Source: Aureobasidium sp. EXF-3400
Lineage: Eukaryota > Ascomycota > Dothideomycetes > Dothideales > Saccotheciaceae
NCBI GenBank assembly: GCA_024195585.1
Contig: SWBL01000200.1
Location: forward strand, 29,011-93,010
DNA length: 64,000 nt
Direction of reading: 5' to 3'
The notes below the pieces were generated by a model. The model ran no database searches, was not told the origin of the DNA, and saw nothing but the letters and a program-made list of their open reading frames with translations. The position numbers and the translations under genes were made by a program. This document shows positions 1-11,552 of this stretch, piece by piece (position 1 is the stretch's first letter; every line of letters begins with the position of its first letter).

Positions 1-1400
1 GACGTGATCGGAGTGAATACCTGAGTTCCAATGGCAGCTCCAGCCTTTGAGATTGCTGAACAAAGTCCCATCATCTGCCCGCGAATGGCAGTAGGAAAAC
101 TCTCTGAGGACGCCAGTACAACGGTTGAGCCTGGACCAACTTCTCCAAGAGTAAGGAACACGCCATACATAACCACGAACAAGGGGAAGATGGGTACAAT
201 CTTGTGGTATGCTCCGCCCAAGACGAAGCCAAGAACAGCCTGCATTGCAAATCCAAGTGCCATGGTCTTGCGGCGACCAATCTTGTCCGAAAGGTAGCCG
301 CCGATGAATGGGCCTGGGATGTAGAAGCAGTTGATCACGACGCCCCAGCCGAGGTTGGTGATCAACGAGTCGCCGGCATTGACGCGAGTTGTAATAGTGC
401 CAGAGAAGATACCAAAGGGCTTGCACTGTGGTCAGTCTGGATACTCAGGATTACGATTACGACAAGACTTACAATTGCGATCCAGTTGTACAAGAACCAT
501 GTCGACGAGGCGCCAAGCAAAGGTCGCCAATACCGCTTGATAGCCAAGACATAAGGCACCTTCTGTTTCCTCATTGATGCTTTGCGATAAGCAGTCGAGA
601 CAGCCATTTTGTATCGGAACCAGAAGATTGACACTGGAGGGATCAAGCCCAGGGCAAAGCTGAGTCGCCACACAATATCATACTTTTCCTTCTTCTGGCC
701 CACACAGAGTAGGAGAAGCAGGGGTACAAGACCACCAAAGACATAGCCCAGAGATGCCGAGAGATCAGCGATCATAGCAAACATGAAGCCACGATGCTTG
801 CGCATGCTCCTATTCTCGTCGCTTGCCTCAGCCGCGCCAGCACCGCTGACTGGGTACTCGCCACCGGCACCAACACCAGCAATACCGCGGGCGATGATAA
901 GCATCCAGAACATCCCAGTCTCGTCAGTACCTTTGGCAGCGGTTGACAGCACGATACCCAGGACTAGCAATGCAGTTGTCGCGACAGCACCAGTCTTTCG
1001 ACCAAGCTGATCAGCAATGACACCGAACATCAGCATACCCACAATCATGCCTATAAGGAATGCGTTCGAGAGACGAGTATAGATCGAATTTGTGAGAGAT
1101 TCTGGATAGAGGATGGCGAGCAACAGCTCGACGTTTCCGATAACTGCGGCGTTACTGCTACTGTCAGCAAAGAGATTAGCTGTCTCAAGATTCGACTTAC
1201 TATCCGTCTGAACCGATTGCAAGGCCAGAGAAGATGACCATCATGATGACGGATACCTTGCTGTAGAATGTCTTTTGTGATTGTCCTTCCTCCAAATCCA
1301 TGACTTCGACCACTCCTGTCGCTCCATTCTTCGACTCATTTGCTTTACCGACATTGTGCATTCCCGATGACGCAGCTGTTATGCTCTCCACTGAAGCCAT
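1..1400 (-). CDS. GIT1/PHO84-type MFS permease (3' part beyond window)
   Basis: Proton-coupled uptake permease of the phosphate/glycerophosphodiester branch of the MFS. The best match from memory is fungal GIT1-like glycerophosphoinositol permeases. Exons read as 1400-1201, 1160-473 and 425-1; both introns (1161-1200 and 426-472) start GTAAGT and keep frame. Seen: a cytosolic N-tail of about 45 residues, TM1 ending in GSDGYSSN, the MFS A-motif GVIADQLGRKTG, and the GVGAGGEYPVSG segment typical of this branch. Further on come KPFGIFSGTI, the second-half A-like motif LSDKIGRRKT, and GEVGPGSTVVLASSESFPTAIRG. The last TM helices lie outside the window. Start chosen at MASVE; an upstream in-frame ATG at 1469 would add 23 residues. 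Substrate is inferred from family only (phosphate is the alternative). Confidence 0.85.
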
Positions 1401-1892
1401 GTCGGCTTTTCTTTGTCGCTGAGAATAGGTTGGAAGAAAGTCCACCTCGAAGTGGGGATATGCGGCCAATATCTACAAATCCTACCCGGCAACCACACAG
1501 TACCTTCGCATTGTATCTGATGCCGAAAACCAAGCTCAGCGATCATGACTGCACGCGATAAGGAAACTTGCATTCGGTAGTGATTTAATGCTGTATTGTG
1601 TCGGAAGCCCCGCCAGCAGATCGCCCGAATGAGGGGCCAGGACGGCCAAGCGTCGGGCAAGCAGCGGCCAAGCTACGGGCGAGATAGGCTCCTCGGGAGA
1701 ACGCGATAGCTATCCTGTACTATCTCTCGCTATCAATCACCAGTTTCCGCCAGTACTGGCTCTCCGACTTTGTTTTTCTGTGACTTGTGCATTTCCACCT
1801 GCTTCCAGAAGCAGAACCCTCTATAGCTCTCGAAGATCCCCTGCTTCACTACTGCACTGGAACATACTTGTACACTTGAACTTCGAGGAGGC
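1401..1892. other. divergent intergenic region
   Basis: Shared upstream region between the GIT1-like permease (-) and the M24 peptidase (+). No ORF in it looks coding and I saw no clear TATA box. A GGGCGAGATAGG / GAACGCGATAGC stretch near 1676-1712 is mildly repetitive. Confidence 0.5.
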
Positions 1893-3494
1893 ATGGATTT
1901 GAAGACAAACGACGAAAGTAATGCTGCACGATGGTCTAATGGTCACGGCCAAATTCGCAAGCGGTCGAAATTGTGGGTAGCAGCAAGCATTGCAGCACTT
2001 TACTTGACATGGACGGTGGTGTGTCAAACCCTTCTCATCCATCCTCGGCTGCCCACTAACAATCCCATCAGAAACCCTTTACTTCCAAATCGCGACTCGA
2101 TCGTGTGCAGCAATGTTCAATAGACAACCTGCACAAAGACCTTTACTTCCTGGAAAACGCGCATCCAATCAAAGCGCAAGAGTTCCTCGACAGACGCGAC
2201 AACCTAGCAAAAGCTTTACATATGTCTGGAGTTGATGGATTTGTTCTCGAGCCAGGATATACGTTTCAGTACTATGCGAACATTTCTCAGCCGCAGTGGG
2301 AGCCGTGGGAGGTAAGATGGGGCCCCATGCTAAGTTGCTCAGGCAGATCTAATCTAGTTGTAGCCAGAAGAAAGACCTTTCTTGATGATCGTACAACCCA
2401 CTGTCAACACCAGTACAGGAGAAATTAAAGCAAAAACCTCCTTTCTAAGTCCCCACTTCGAAGAAGGCAGAGTAAGAATGCTAGGAATCCCTTCAAAAAG
2501 CGATCTCGACATTATCGTCTGGGAAGAACACTGGAATCCTTACCGCACTCTCAAAGAAAGTCTCTTCCCTGATAAGAATGCAACACTCATGGTTGATGAA
2601 GAGATCCGCGATTTCCTCGTAAGAGGGCTCGATGCTAATGGTTTCAAGACAGTCGGTCTCGGTGGTGAAGTAGAAGCTGTGCGTCAAGTCAAGACACCCG
2701 CTGAGATTGAGTTGTTGCGAGCTGTCAATACCGGCACTATCGAGGGTATCAGAGCTATACGACCGTGTCTGGAGCCTGGATTGACGGAGAACGATGTCAT
2801 CCAGATTCTCGACAATACTTTGAGGACCATCGGTTTCGACCTCTTCTTCGATATCGTGTTGTTTGACAGCAACGCAGCTCTTCCTCATGGCGGCTTTGCA
2901 ACTGGAGACAAGGTTCTGACTCATGAGACCATGGTGTTGATTGATGCTGGATATCACTACATGGGCTACTCATCTGATGTGTGCCGAAGTTTCTTCATCG
3001 ATCCTCCGAAGAAGTCTTTCCTACGTCGTCTGCTGCATCTACCAGCACCGAAAATGCAGAACAGCGAGCTTCACGCTGAGAAACTGAAAGTTTGGGATGT
3101 CGTCTTGGAAGCTCAGACAGAAGCTGGCAAGATGTTCGTACCAAACGGGACAGCAGCCAGCGTCGACATTGCAGCAAGAAAAATTATCGAGGATGCCGGC
3201 TATAAAGGAACATTCACCCACCGCCTGGGACACGGTATTGGCATTAAAGGTACGTTGTCGTAAAGATCAACCGATCATGTCCCGTCGCTAACACGATCAG
3301 CGCACGAATCTCCTTACCTCAACAAGGGTAATCATGAAACTCTGCTTCGGGCAGGAATGACATTTACTGCTGAGCCTGGAATCTACTTGGAGAACAAGTT
3401 CGGTGTCAGACATGAGGATATCTATCTTGTCAAGGAAAATGGGCCTGCAGAGGTCATCAGTGGAAAACGTGCTGTGTCGCCTTACGAGCCTTGA
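1893..3494 (+). CDS. membrane-anchored M24B (Xaa-Pro type) metallopeptidase
   Basis: Metal-dependent peptidase of the M24 'pita-bread' fold, Xaa-Pro dipeptidase/aminopeptidase branch, 481 aa. Exons 1893-2018, 2072-2311, 2364-3249 and 3301-3494 join in frame. The first intron carries CCACTAACA before its CAG, but its donor could be 2016 or 2019. Seen: one hydrophobic segment (LWVAASIAALYLTW, about residues 29-42) after a basic N-tail, suggesting a type II signal anchor. A creatinase-N-like domain follows, then all five expected metal ligands: D in LIDAGYHY, D in SSDVCRSF, H in RLGHGIGIK, E in TAEPGIYL and E in GVRHEDIYL. The catalytic site therefore looks intact. The lumenal or extracellular orientation is inferred. 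Confidence 0.88.
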
Positions 3495-3968
3495 TTGGGG
3501 CATTGTTCGGTACAAATCAGATGGACGCTATTCATGATTTGTTAATCTCTTAATGAACTCGCATAAACCAGATACAGTGCTTTCTTGTGTCCCCTCTTGC
3601 AAAGCATGAAATTTTCGCTTGATCTACGACCTGATATGACACCGGTATATCGGCCAACCTTGATTCCGGCCACAAGCAACAGCTTATCATGATTACCCAA
3701 TGTTCTTTGTTAGTGACCATAAGCTCTTGACGTCCCCCCGACTCGCATATTCCCCTTTCTTCAGCTCTTTCCGCGAGACCACAAAGCATCCCTAAATCTG
3801 TATGCAGCCTGAGGCTCGACACTCACTGAGATCCTGTAGATGTCGATCCTCTCGTCCAACATTCAATTATGGCAGTAATCATGAAACACAGACTGATTTT
3901 TTCTTCTTGCCTTTCCATCAATTTGTTCCTTTTTACAATCTTGTGCTGTTTGGGATTGTCTGACGTAG
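3495..3968. other. convergent intergenic region
   Basis: The 3' flanks of the peptidase (+) and the hypothetical gene at 3969-4956 (-) meet here. ORFs inside are short and composition-driven. I see no gene or structured element. Confidence 0.5.
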
Positions 3969-4956
3969 TCATCTATTTGCTCTTTGTCCTTGGTAGCGTC
4001 CAAAGAAGCTCGCGCGATTGATGCAAGTCTTGGAGCGAAGAACCAGGAAGTCGTTGTTTTCATTCATGGATTTTGGAGCAGCCCTGATGGATTTTTGAAC
4101 GCCTGGACGGAGAGGTATGCTGAAAGTGCGAGATTTGACAGGGCTGGGAGCCGACGACTTGTTTTTGGATTCAGGAGCAGGGATGACAACTCCACCGGGG
4201 TTCAAGGTATCGTCAGCTTGACGCTGTCGAGAAAGCACGATGGTGGGTATACGCTGCGCGTGGGTCGATGTTGTGACAGGATGAGAGACCTCTGATCGAA
4301 TCGGCAGGCTGAAAGTAGGACGCCCAGTAGGATTGATGCGCAAGAACTCCTTTTCTTCTTCTGTGAGCGTGCTGGGGTACCATTTGCGCTTTTGCAAAAG
4401 GTAAAACCTATCCACCTCTGGGGCTTGCTGAACTTGCCAAAGAAGCTCTTCTTGTGCTTCTTTGAGGAAAGTGGCGGGATGACTGTGGTGTTCTACTCAT
4501 CACTCAGTAATCAGTATGCACATTCTGCGTCTCTGAGAAACCAGGAGAACACGTACCCAGCTCATAGAGATCGACCAGAACTGTATGGTTGATGTCTTCC
4601 TCTCCTTTAGCCCAAGCAAAGAAGTAGTCTTTCATTTCCTTGATCAGCGCTTGCTCGTCCATGGGATAACGCCGCAAACACTGTGTTAGAGTGCCCTTGC
4701 CGCTTCTGTGATAGTAGCAGCGATTGATGAAAGATCCAAAGAACCACCAGGGAAGGTAGGTGCGGCGGAGCCATTTCTCAGCTGCACCACCCTTTCCACA
4801 CCAGAGGATACGGTGCGGGAGCAGTAAAGGTTTAGCGTAGTCATCAGTGGTGATCTTTTCGCTGCGGGCGATGTGAGAGGCAGCACGATGGTGGTGACGC
4901 TTGCCGCAGGGTTTGGGCGGTCTTTTGGTGACGCGACCTCGTTGATCGTCGATCAT
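3969..4956 (-). CDS. hypothetical protein, basic
   Basis: 307 aa from two exons, 4956-4557 and 4492-3969, joined by a GTACGT...TAG intron (4493-4556). Not recognised. The N-terminal half is basic and His-rich (KRPPKPCGKRHHHRAA), then has an aromatic block WLRRTYLPWWFFGSFINRC with two nearby Cys (RILWCGKGG, TQCLRRYP). A helical acidic stretch follows (MDEQALIKEMKDYFFAWAKG), continued after the intron by FLKEAQEELLWQVQQAPE and TLTEEEKEFLRINP. The last 100 residues are low-complexity, rich in S, P and R. No signal peptide or TM helix. The ORF is open upstream to an ATG at 5052, but M at 4956 has the better context. An overlapping plus-strand reading containing VVVFIHGF is treated as a shadow. 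Confidence 0.6.
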
Positions 4957-5584
4957 CTTGTTTTGTAGATGTGTGTGAGCTGCAAGCGAGTGTGATAACA
5001 ATGAAAGATGGGCTTGACAGAGAGTAGGAAAGTTGTTGGGGTCGTGACGCAATGCTGCGCGTCTTGTGAAGCACCACGATGGGCACGTAAACTCGATTAA
5101 AAAGTCAGCCCAGTCTCAGTAGAAAGGTTCTTATAAGCTTACACGATGGTAATGCTGTGACGGAAAGACACAGATGGTATTGGTGTTGATGACGGATGAT
5201 GAGAACTGTCAACCAAGCTAATCATGTAGGTGATCAGTGTTGCTCCTTCCCAGCGAGCTGCCAATGGTTGACTTGCACTCAGTGATCGAAATTTTCGTCC
5301 CTACAAGCGTGTCAGTCAAGAACGCGCCTCTGTTGAAACTTGAAAGTCAGTGGCCGTGATCATCCTGGATGACGAGGGTCTGCTGTCATGTAAGCAAATG
5401 CTAGACAGATTCTGGCTGTAAAAACATGATCGTGTCTGGGGACCAGTCTCGGTTTCTCTGCATTATGGCATCGAGTCACAAAACACTAACAACAGTAGGG
5501 ATGAGTGGTAGAAATAAGCTTGAGACATCACAAAATTGTGTATCGCTATGGACTTTATGACAAAGGAAATACGAAAACTACACT
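4957..5584. other. intergenic, no gene seen
   Basis: Upstream of the hypothetical gene (-) and downstream of the giant secreted-protein gene (-). Only short ORFs without coding character. Confidence 0.5.
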
Positions 5585-8500
5585 CTAAGCAAGTGCTTGA
5601 AGACTCTTAGACGTCAACGCCAATGGATTGCATTGACTGACCACACCACCAGTCATGGTGAATCTCAACTCTTGCGCGGCGATGAAGCTCAGATCAGCCG
5701 TAGGATCTTTGACGAGGAAGACCTTAGCCTGCTGTGCGCCCTCAAATGTGCACAAGACAGGGAAGAAGAAGTTACCCAGAGTATCGACAGCGAGCAATGC
5801 GGTGACAGATCCGCTTTGCAAGGGTGTCAAGGTGAGCAGATGAGCACCGTGGGGAATGGATCCCCAATCGGCAAGACGGAAACGAGAGGCTCCGTATGCG
5901 GCCATCATGTCGGGGTAGTAAACAAAAAAGTTTCCAGCTGCATCTCCAAGAGCCACGCTTCCGTCTGAAGCGAAGTTTGCAGCGGAGGTATTTTGGGACA
6001 TGTACATGTTACCGTCGCCGGAGGTAGTCAGTTGAAGCTGACCGGTGGTATCAGTGATGATGATATTGGTGGAGTTGTCGGGTGTGGCTGTCGCCGACGA
6101 ACTAGCCGAAGAAGAAGTAGATGAGCTAGTCAGAGAGCTAGAAACAGAACCTGATTTGCTCGAGATGGCAGAAGACGTCGCCGAGATGGAAGAGCTGGTT
6201 GAGGTCCTTGAAGCGGCAGATGAAGCAGAAATTGAAGAAGATGATACTGAGGAAGCAGTCGACGAGACCGATCCACTGAACGAACCGGTTGCCGACAACG
6301 AGGATGTAGATGCCAAAGATGTCGAGACGACCTTGGCATTGATAGATACTGCCACATCTCTCTTTCTTGAAGGCAACGCACCCACCAAGAAAGCAGAGTC
6401 GACGATGTACGAGAGATCAGTAGTGCTGTTGATAGGGTTGCTCGACTGTGCACTCTTCAGATAGCATCCTGGATTGCTACCGTAATAGCCATCGTGGGCG
6501 AAGCCGACACCTGTGCATCCAGCTGTGGCGTCGCAAGCATTGATGCATTGCTCAAGAGTGGAGATGCCATCTTTCTCAATGATATCGTTACCCTCGTAGT
6601 CGAGACCACAGCTGATCTTGTAGTACTTTCCTGCGGCGTCGTAGAAGGTACTGCCATCGATTGATGGGCATGAGCCAAGTGCCTTCTTGGCTGGTCTGTT
6701 CATTTTAATAGCAGAATCAACCTTGTATCTGAACTTCGTAGCGTCGAGCGGCGAGGTTGTGATGTCGTACTTGGGATAGCAGAGAGGTGTCTGGTAAGTG
6801 CCGTTGTAGGCATAAGACACACCAATGCAGTCAAGGTTGGTATCACAGTAATTGATACAAGCCTCCAAGCTGCTGTAGCCAGACAAACCACCGAGATCGT
6901 AGCCTTCGTAGTCGAGGTTGCACTTGATCTGGTAGACTTGCTTCTGAGCGTCGACAAAGGTCGTACCGTCAGCACCGGGGCAGGATGCTAGAGGAGAATA
7001 GGTCACAGGCGTGGCGGCGAAGAGGTTGAGACCGGCAGGAATACTTCCTTTGTTCGGGATGGCGCTCTTCAACCAACAGTTCTGAGCGTCTTGGCCACGC
7101 TGAACCCAGATGACTCCAACACAGCTTGAGCCGTAATCTGAACATGCGTCGATACAAGATGACATGTTCGAGTATGGAGTATGCATGATATCATGGCCAG
7201 GGTAATCGAATCCACAGGCCACCTGCCAGTAAGTACCATCGCTGGTCGTGTAGTAGTCTCCACACTTAAGCGCGCTTTGGGTAGGAGCAGCAACACTGCT
7301 AGTGGTAGACGAGGCTGATGATTGTGCAGTGGTTAGGCTGGTGGTACTTTGGGCGCTACCCGCATTGGTTGTGGTCTGCGCGCTTCCAGCGTTGGTCGTA
7401 GTCTGTGCACTTCCAGCGTCAGAGGATCCAGCATCAGAAGAGGTAGGCTGGCTACCAGCATCGGAAGAAGAAGGTTGGCTGCCGGCATTGGTAGGAGCAG
7501 AGGAGTCACTTGAGTCTGTTGTCGTTGCTGCAGAGCCATTTCCACTGTCGCTTCCATCAGACGAGTCAGATCCTGCATCACTAGTAGCTGCGGAACCGCT
7601 TGCATCATCAGTGGAGGATGGGGCAGCAGATAAGGACGTAGTACGCTGGACAGTGGCGACTGCGCGACCAAGACAGCCATTAGCCAAGTTGGGCTTCTGG
7701 TAAGAAGACAGAGTGTACGTCGAAATGTCTAACAGGTGAACCGAGAGGTCATTCGACAACCCGATGTTGTACTTGATACCAAGACAACCAGTGGAACTTG
7801 TGATACCGTTCGATGCTCCAGTACCGTAGCTAGCTGCAATTGCAAGCTCCGCAGACGCACTGACAGCAGGAGTGTCAACAAGCGAGATACCCTTCGAGTA
7901 CTTTCCGTTCAGAATATCGACACCGAAGAAGAGAGTGACGGGAAGCGCTAGAGAGGCAGAAGCCGTCACATCACCCCAGGCATCAAATTTCTTCGTGATC
8001 ACGGGCGTGAAGCCAGACTGAGTAGACTTGGTCTTGTCCAAAAGATTGAGGCTAGCATGGATGGCGGGCCAGGACATTGAAGCTCCAACAAGCATCTGAC
8101 CAGCAGCCTGGACTTTGAGATCACTGTTCAACGAAACAGTGACTTTGGGGCCCAGGACAGCGATACCAGGAATACTCAAGGTAGGAAGACCTTTGTTGAT
8201 TAGATCCTTGTTGATGGTCTTCTCGTACGCGGCGAAAGCATTGACACCGACGAAAACGCCGGCGTACAGGTTACCGTCAAGACTGACATCGCATCTGGTG
8301 ACTCCGTTGGCCAGACTGGCTGAGACAGTACCAACAGCCTGGAAGTCACCCTTGATGCCACAATCAACGCAGTACATTTGAATACCGGGCTTAGGGTTCG
8401 AGACACCATTGAGTGAGCTGGACATGCCATTGAGAGATTTCTGGGTCGCAGCGATCATGGCGGCATCCTTTTGCGAGTCTGGACTATATCTGTTTTTGGT

Positions 8501-10286
8501 CTGTTAGCTCGAAGGCTTTACTGCGCATTGGATGGTTCACTTGCTCGAAAAATTTATATTGATTTCCCCATGGAGAAGGGTCGTTTTGGGCTGGTCCAAG
8601 GTTGAGAGGAACATCCAGAGACTTGGAAAGGGTCACGGCAGGTATCAGAGACAGGGCCGATGACGCAACTGACTTCACAGTGCTGGCAAGAGACGTAACT
8701 GCCTTGGTAACAGAGGCAGGCAGAACCTTTTCAGCTGCTTTAGCAACCGGAGCGGCAACCGCTTTGGCGACTGAGGTAACCTTGCTGATAGCCTTGCTGA
8801 TGAACTTGGGCCATCTCTTGTTGAGAGTAACTTGATTGGAAGGTGCAATGGCGGCAAGCACAGAATCGGCATCGGCATCCGCTCCGCTGTAATATCCAAG
8901 TTCTTGATCAAGAGTGGCATCGAAAGAACTGCCACAAGCAGCAGATGGAAAAGTGCCGTTAGTACCGTTCATACTGCCGCAGTTTGGTACGTAGGTAGCG
9001 TTTGAAGTGGTGACAGTGCCAAAATCAAGGTCGAGTGTGTCAAAAACATCAGCCAAGTGTGCCTGCTGACCTTGACCAACAGCGATCAAATTTGCGGTGT
9101 CAAAAGTGAATGATGCAGTCAAGAACATAGTGCTGGTTCCATTGGCGCCACAGGTGTCCTCCGAGGTTACCAGGATGACGTGACCGTCAGTCTGCCATTC
9201 GGTCTCTGAGTGCTGGAATGCAGTCGCATCGTTGAAAACGATGGTGATACTCGAGTTGTCACAATGCACACTCTTGATATAATTTGTGTGATCAAGGACG
9301 ACTGAAGGGTGCTGGAAACCGACACCAACCTTAGCAACGGTTGAGGTGGCATTGTTGGCCGATTGGGCACCTCCGAAGTAGAGATTGGCTTGGGGGTCAG
9401 GGGTCAAATTTTCGACATTGTTCAAATCCAGGCCAGGAGGAATCAGTGCTGCAAGAGTAGCAGTCGGTGCTGGGGGTAAGGTGACCTCAGAAGCCGTGAA
9501 CACGGATCCCACCGCGGAGGGCGTAGGCAGAGCGTTGACAACACTGGTCGAAGTGCTGGAGGACACGGTAGAGCTGGATGAAGCTTGGAGCGACTTGGCA
9601 GAGCTGCTCGTAATCTTGCTGGACACCGATGGTTTAGAAACAGGCTTCGACGATGTCGTTGCCTTTGATGAGGTCATTGACTGCTTTGTGGATGAAGCAG
9701 ACGATATCTTCTTGGTTGAAGAAGAGATTTGTGTTGACTTCGTTGAAGTGGTTACCAGGGAAGGTGTAGCAGTGACAGCCTTGCAAACTTGAGACACTAC
9801 GGGAGCAGGAAGTGCTGCGAAAGGACTGCCCTTACGGGTAGGTCTGGGATATGTTTAGCGACAAGAAGCGAGTTGGGGCAATTCCGATGGCACTTACGCA
9901 TTGAACCAGAATTTGCAGAAGGGCAAAGGTTGAGCAACCAACTTGCGAAGAGCATCCAAATTGGGCACCTTGCTGATACCAGTAGGTGAAGCCATTGCTT
10001 TGGTCGTGGTTTTGCCAATCAGAGATGGCGTTGTGACGATACATTTGCAAACCCTGCTGATGTCGGCAGAGGCGACGCCATTGATGGGACTGGAAGAGAT
10101 GTATGAAGCTCCAGACCACCATTGGCAGAAGCTGAGAGGCGAGCCAAAATCATTCTTGATGGCAGTAAGGACAGCATCAGTAGAACTGCAGGATGGCTTC
10201 GAGGCAGGAGCCGCTTGTGCAAGTTGCCCAAAGGCAATTGCCCAAACCAGCCAAGTGATCAAAGTCGAGAATCGCGACATCCTCAC
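5585..10286 (-). CDS. giant secreted Ser/Thr-rich protein with DUF7029/DUF7223-like and three PAN-like modules
   Basis: About 1534 aa from exons 10286-9898, 9843-8522 and 8478-5585. The second intron boundary is the less certain; an alternative 3' site exists nearby. Signal peptide: STLITWLVWAIAFGQLAQAAP. Two copies of a short Cys module follow (SPLSFCQWWSGA...VCKCIVTTPS and QPLPFCKFWFNA...VCKAVTATPS), the second spanning intron 1. Next are a Ser/Thr linker, a globular region resembling DUF7029, an amphipathic KAISKVTSVAKAV block, and a domain resembling DUF7223 (YCVDCGIKGDFQAVGTVSAS). A long S/T/D linker and three six-Cys PAN/apple-like repeats follow, each with C.(F/L)DY.G.D and C...C...C.GV. 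The C-terminal domain begins after another Ser linker. No GPI tail. Likely an extracellular or wall-associated adhesion protein (inference). Domain names are from memory. Confidence 0.85.
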
Positions 10287-11552
10287 AGATGTTCACGGAG
10301 GCGACGAATGGAAACGAAGATACAAAGAATGGATGGTCGAACGATTGACCAGGGACACAGATGAGTTGGCGACGACGGCCTTGCTCTGCTGTACATGATG
10401 CCAGGCACTATAGTATATATATGGACTTAGCTTTTGCTATGCTCACCTGGTCTGTCGCTCAGTGACCCATAGGGTCAGACATGTCCAACTTCCACAAGCT
10501 GAGATACCGTTGGACGCCTTGATTGCCATGTATGTTCGACATGGTATGAGAATGGTGCAGAAGGGAATCTTCGGATTATGGGACGTTTAAACAACGATGA
10601 AGAGGAGTCGAGGACGTTTGGAAGGTCTTTCCGAGTAGAAGACAAGCTCGCAAATAAGCTCTACCGGTTGTCGGAGAAGACTTCTGTTGATACACCGCTT
10701 AATGCATCTTCGCACTTGGTAGAGAACGTGGGATTTATGCAAGATCAACAAAAGGCGTTGATACAGCACATGTTTCATCCTGTCTTCATGCTTGTAGAGA
10801 GACTGGGGTCTAGACAGGTGCTCACCGAAGAAATCCGACCCACTCTTGCTTCGAATGGAGTTGTCCTGAAGCTCACCAGAGTCGGGCCCTGAGGCTTTTC
10901 ATAGACCCTCGAAACGGTCTCGTATACAACGGAGAACTAGCCATTATTCTCTGCTCTGTTCATTCACGGCAACTCCGAACATCTTTCGAACCTTATGCGT
11001 TCAATGTCACCTAATCCCGATTAAGCAGAGCCTATCACAGCTTGGAGTCTCCGTACACATCTGAGTAGTGCTCCTTGCCCTATCCGTTGACCGATATCCG
11101 AGCGAAAGTATGTCGGTCTTCCCGCCCATTGAATCAAGCAGTAGACTTTCTTCTCTTACAACGCTCATACTTGCTCAGCTGGGGCTTGTCGCGCCATAGT
11201 CCTTGCTCGAGTGATACCTGTCCAAGCCTGGAGCGAGCCACCAATATGCTAGGAAAACTTCTCATCCTCGTTGCTACCGTCTTGGTCAGGAAGCAAGAAC
11301 ATCCGAGCAAGTCCTACGCCTGACTGATCTATTGAAATGAGCATGTTGAACTCTAGGATCACAACATGAAACGTGAGCTTTTGGTCGAGTTGAACATGGC
11401 AATACCGTTGTGATTATAATTTCTGTTCCAGAAGAAGGTCATGTAGCATGCATGATTTGGGCTCATGGCCTTCCATGACCGTATAAAGCCTCGCTTGTAC
11501 TTCCTTAGGGATCTTGAGCACGTCTGGTAAGTCCTTTTGGTGTAGCGGGACG
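10287..11552. other. shared bidirectional promoter region
   Basis: 1.27 kb between the two head-to-head secreted-protein genes. A 104-codon ORF at 10578-10892 has no recognisable feature and is not called. Length and orientation make this a candidate shared regulatory region. Confidence 0.5.
10414..10422 (-). promoter_or_regulatory. TATA-box candidate for the giant secreted-protein gene
   Basis: Run of TATATATAT about 128 nt upstream of the ATG at 10286, read on the minus strand. The position suits a fungal core promoter. Confidence 0.45.

Noticed and set aside
3984..4295. Plus-strand ORF with VVVFIHGF, resembling an alpha/beta hydrolase start
   Set aside because: Only the first 40 residues look convincing, no Ser nucleophile motif follows, and the minus-strand two-exon gene over the same bases is more coherent.
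6045..6464. Long acidic plus-strand ORF, and similar ones at 7302-7703 and 9385-9792
   Set aside because: Antisense shadows of Ser/Ala-rich codons in the secreted protein; composition is explained by the opposite strand.
10578..10892. 104-codon plus-strand ORF between the two giant secreted-protein genes
   Set aside because: No domain, signal or conserved-looking pattern; lies in the presumed shared promoter.
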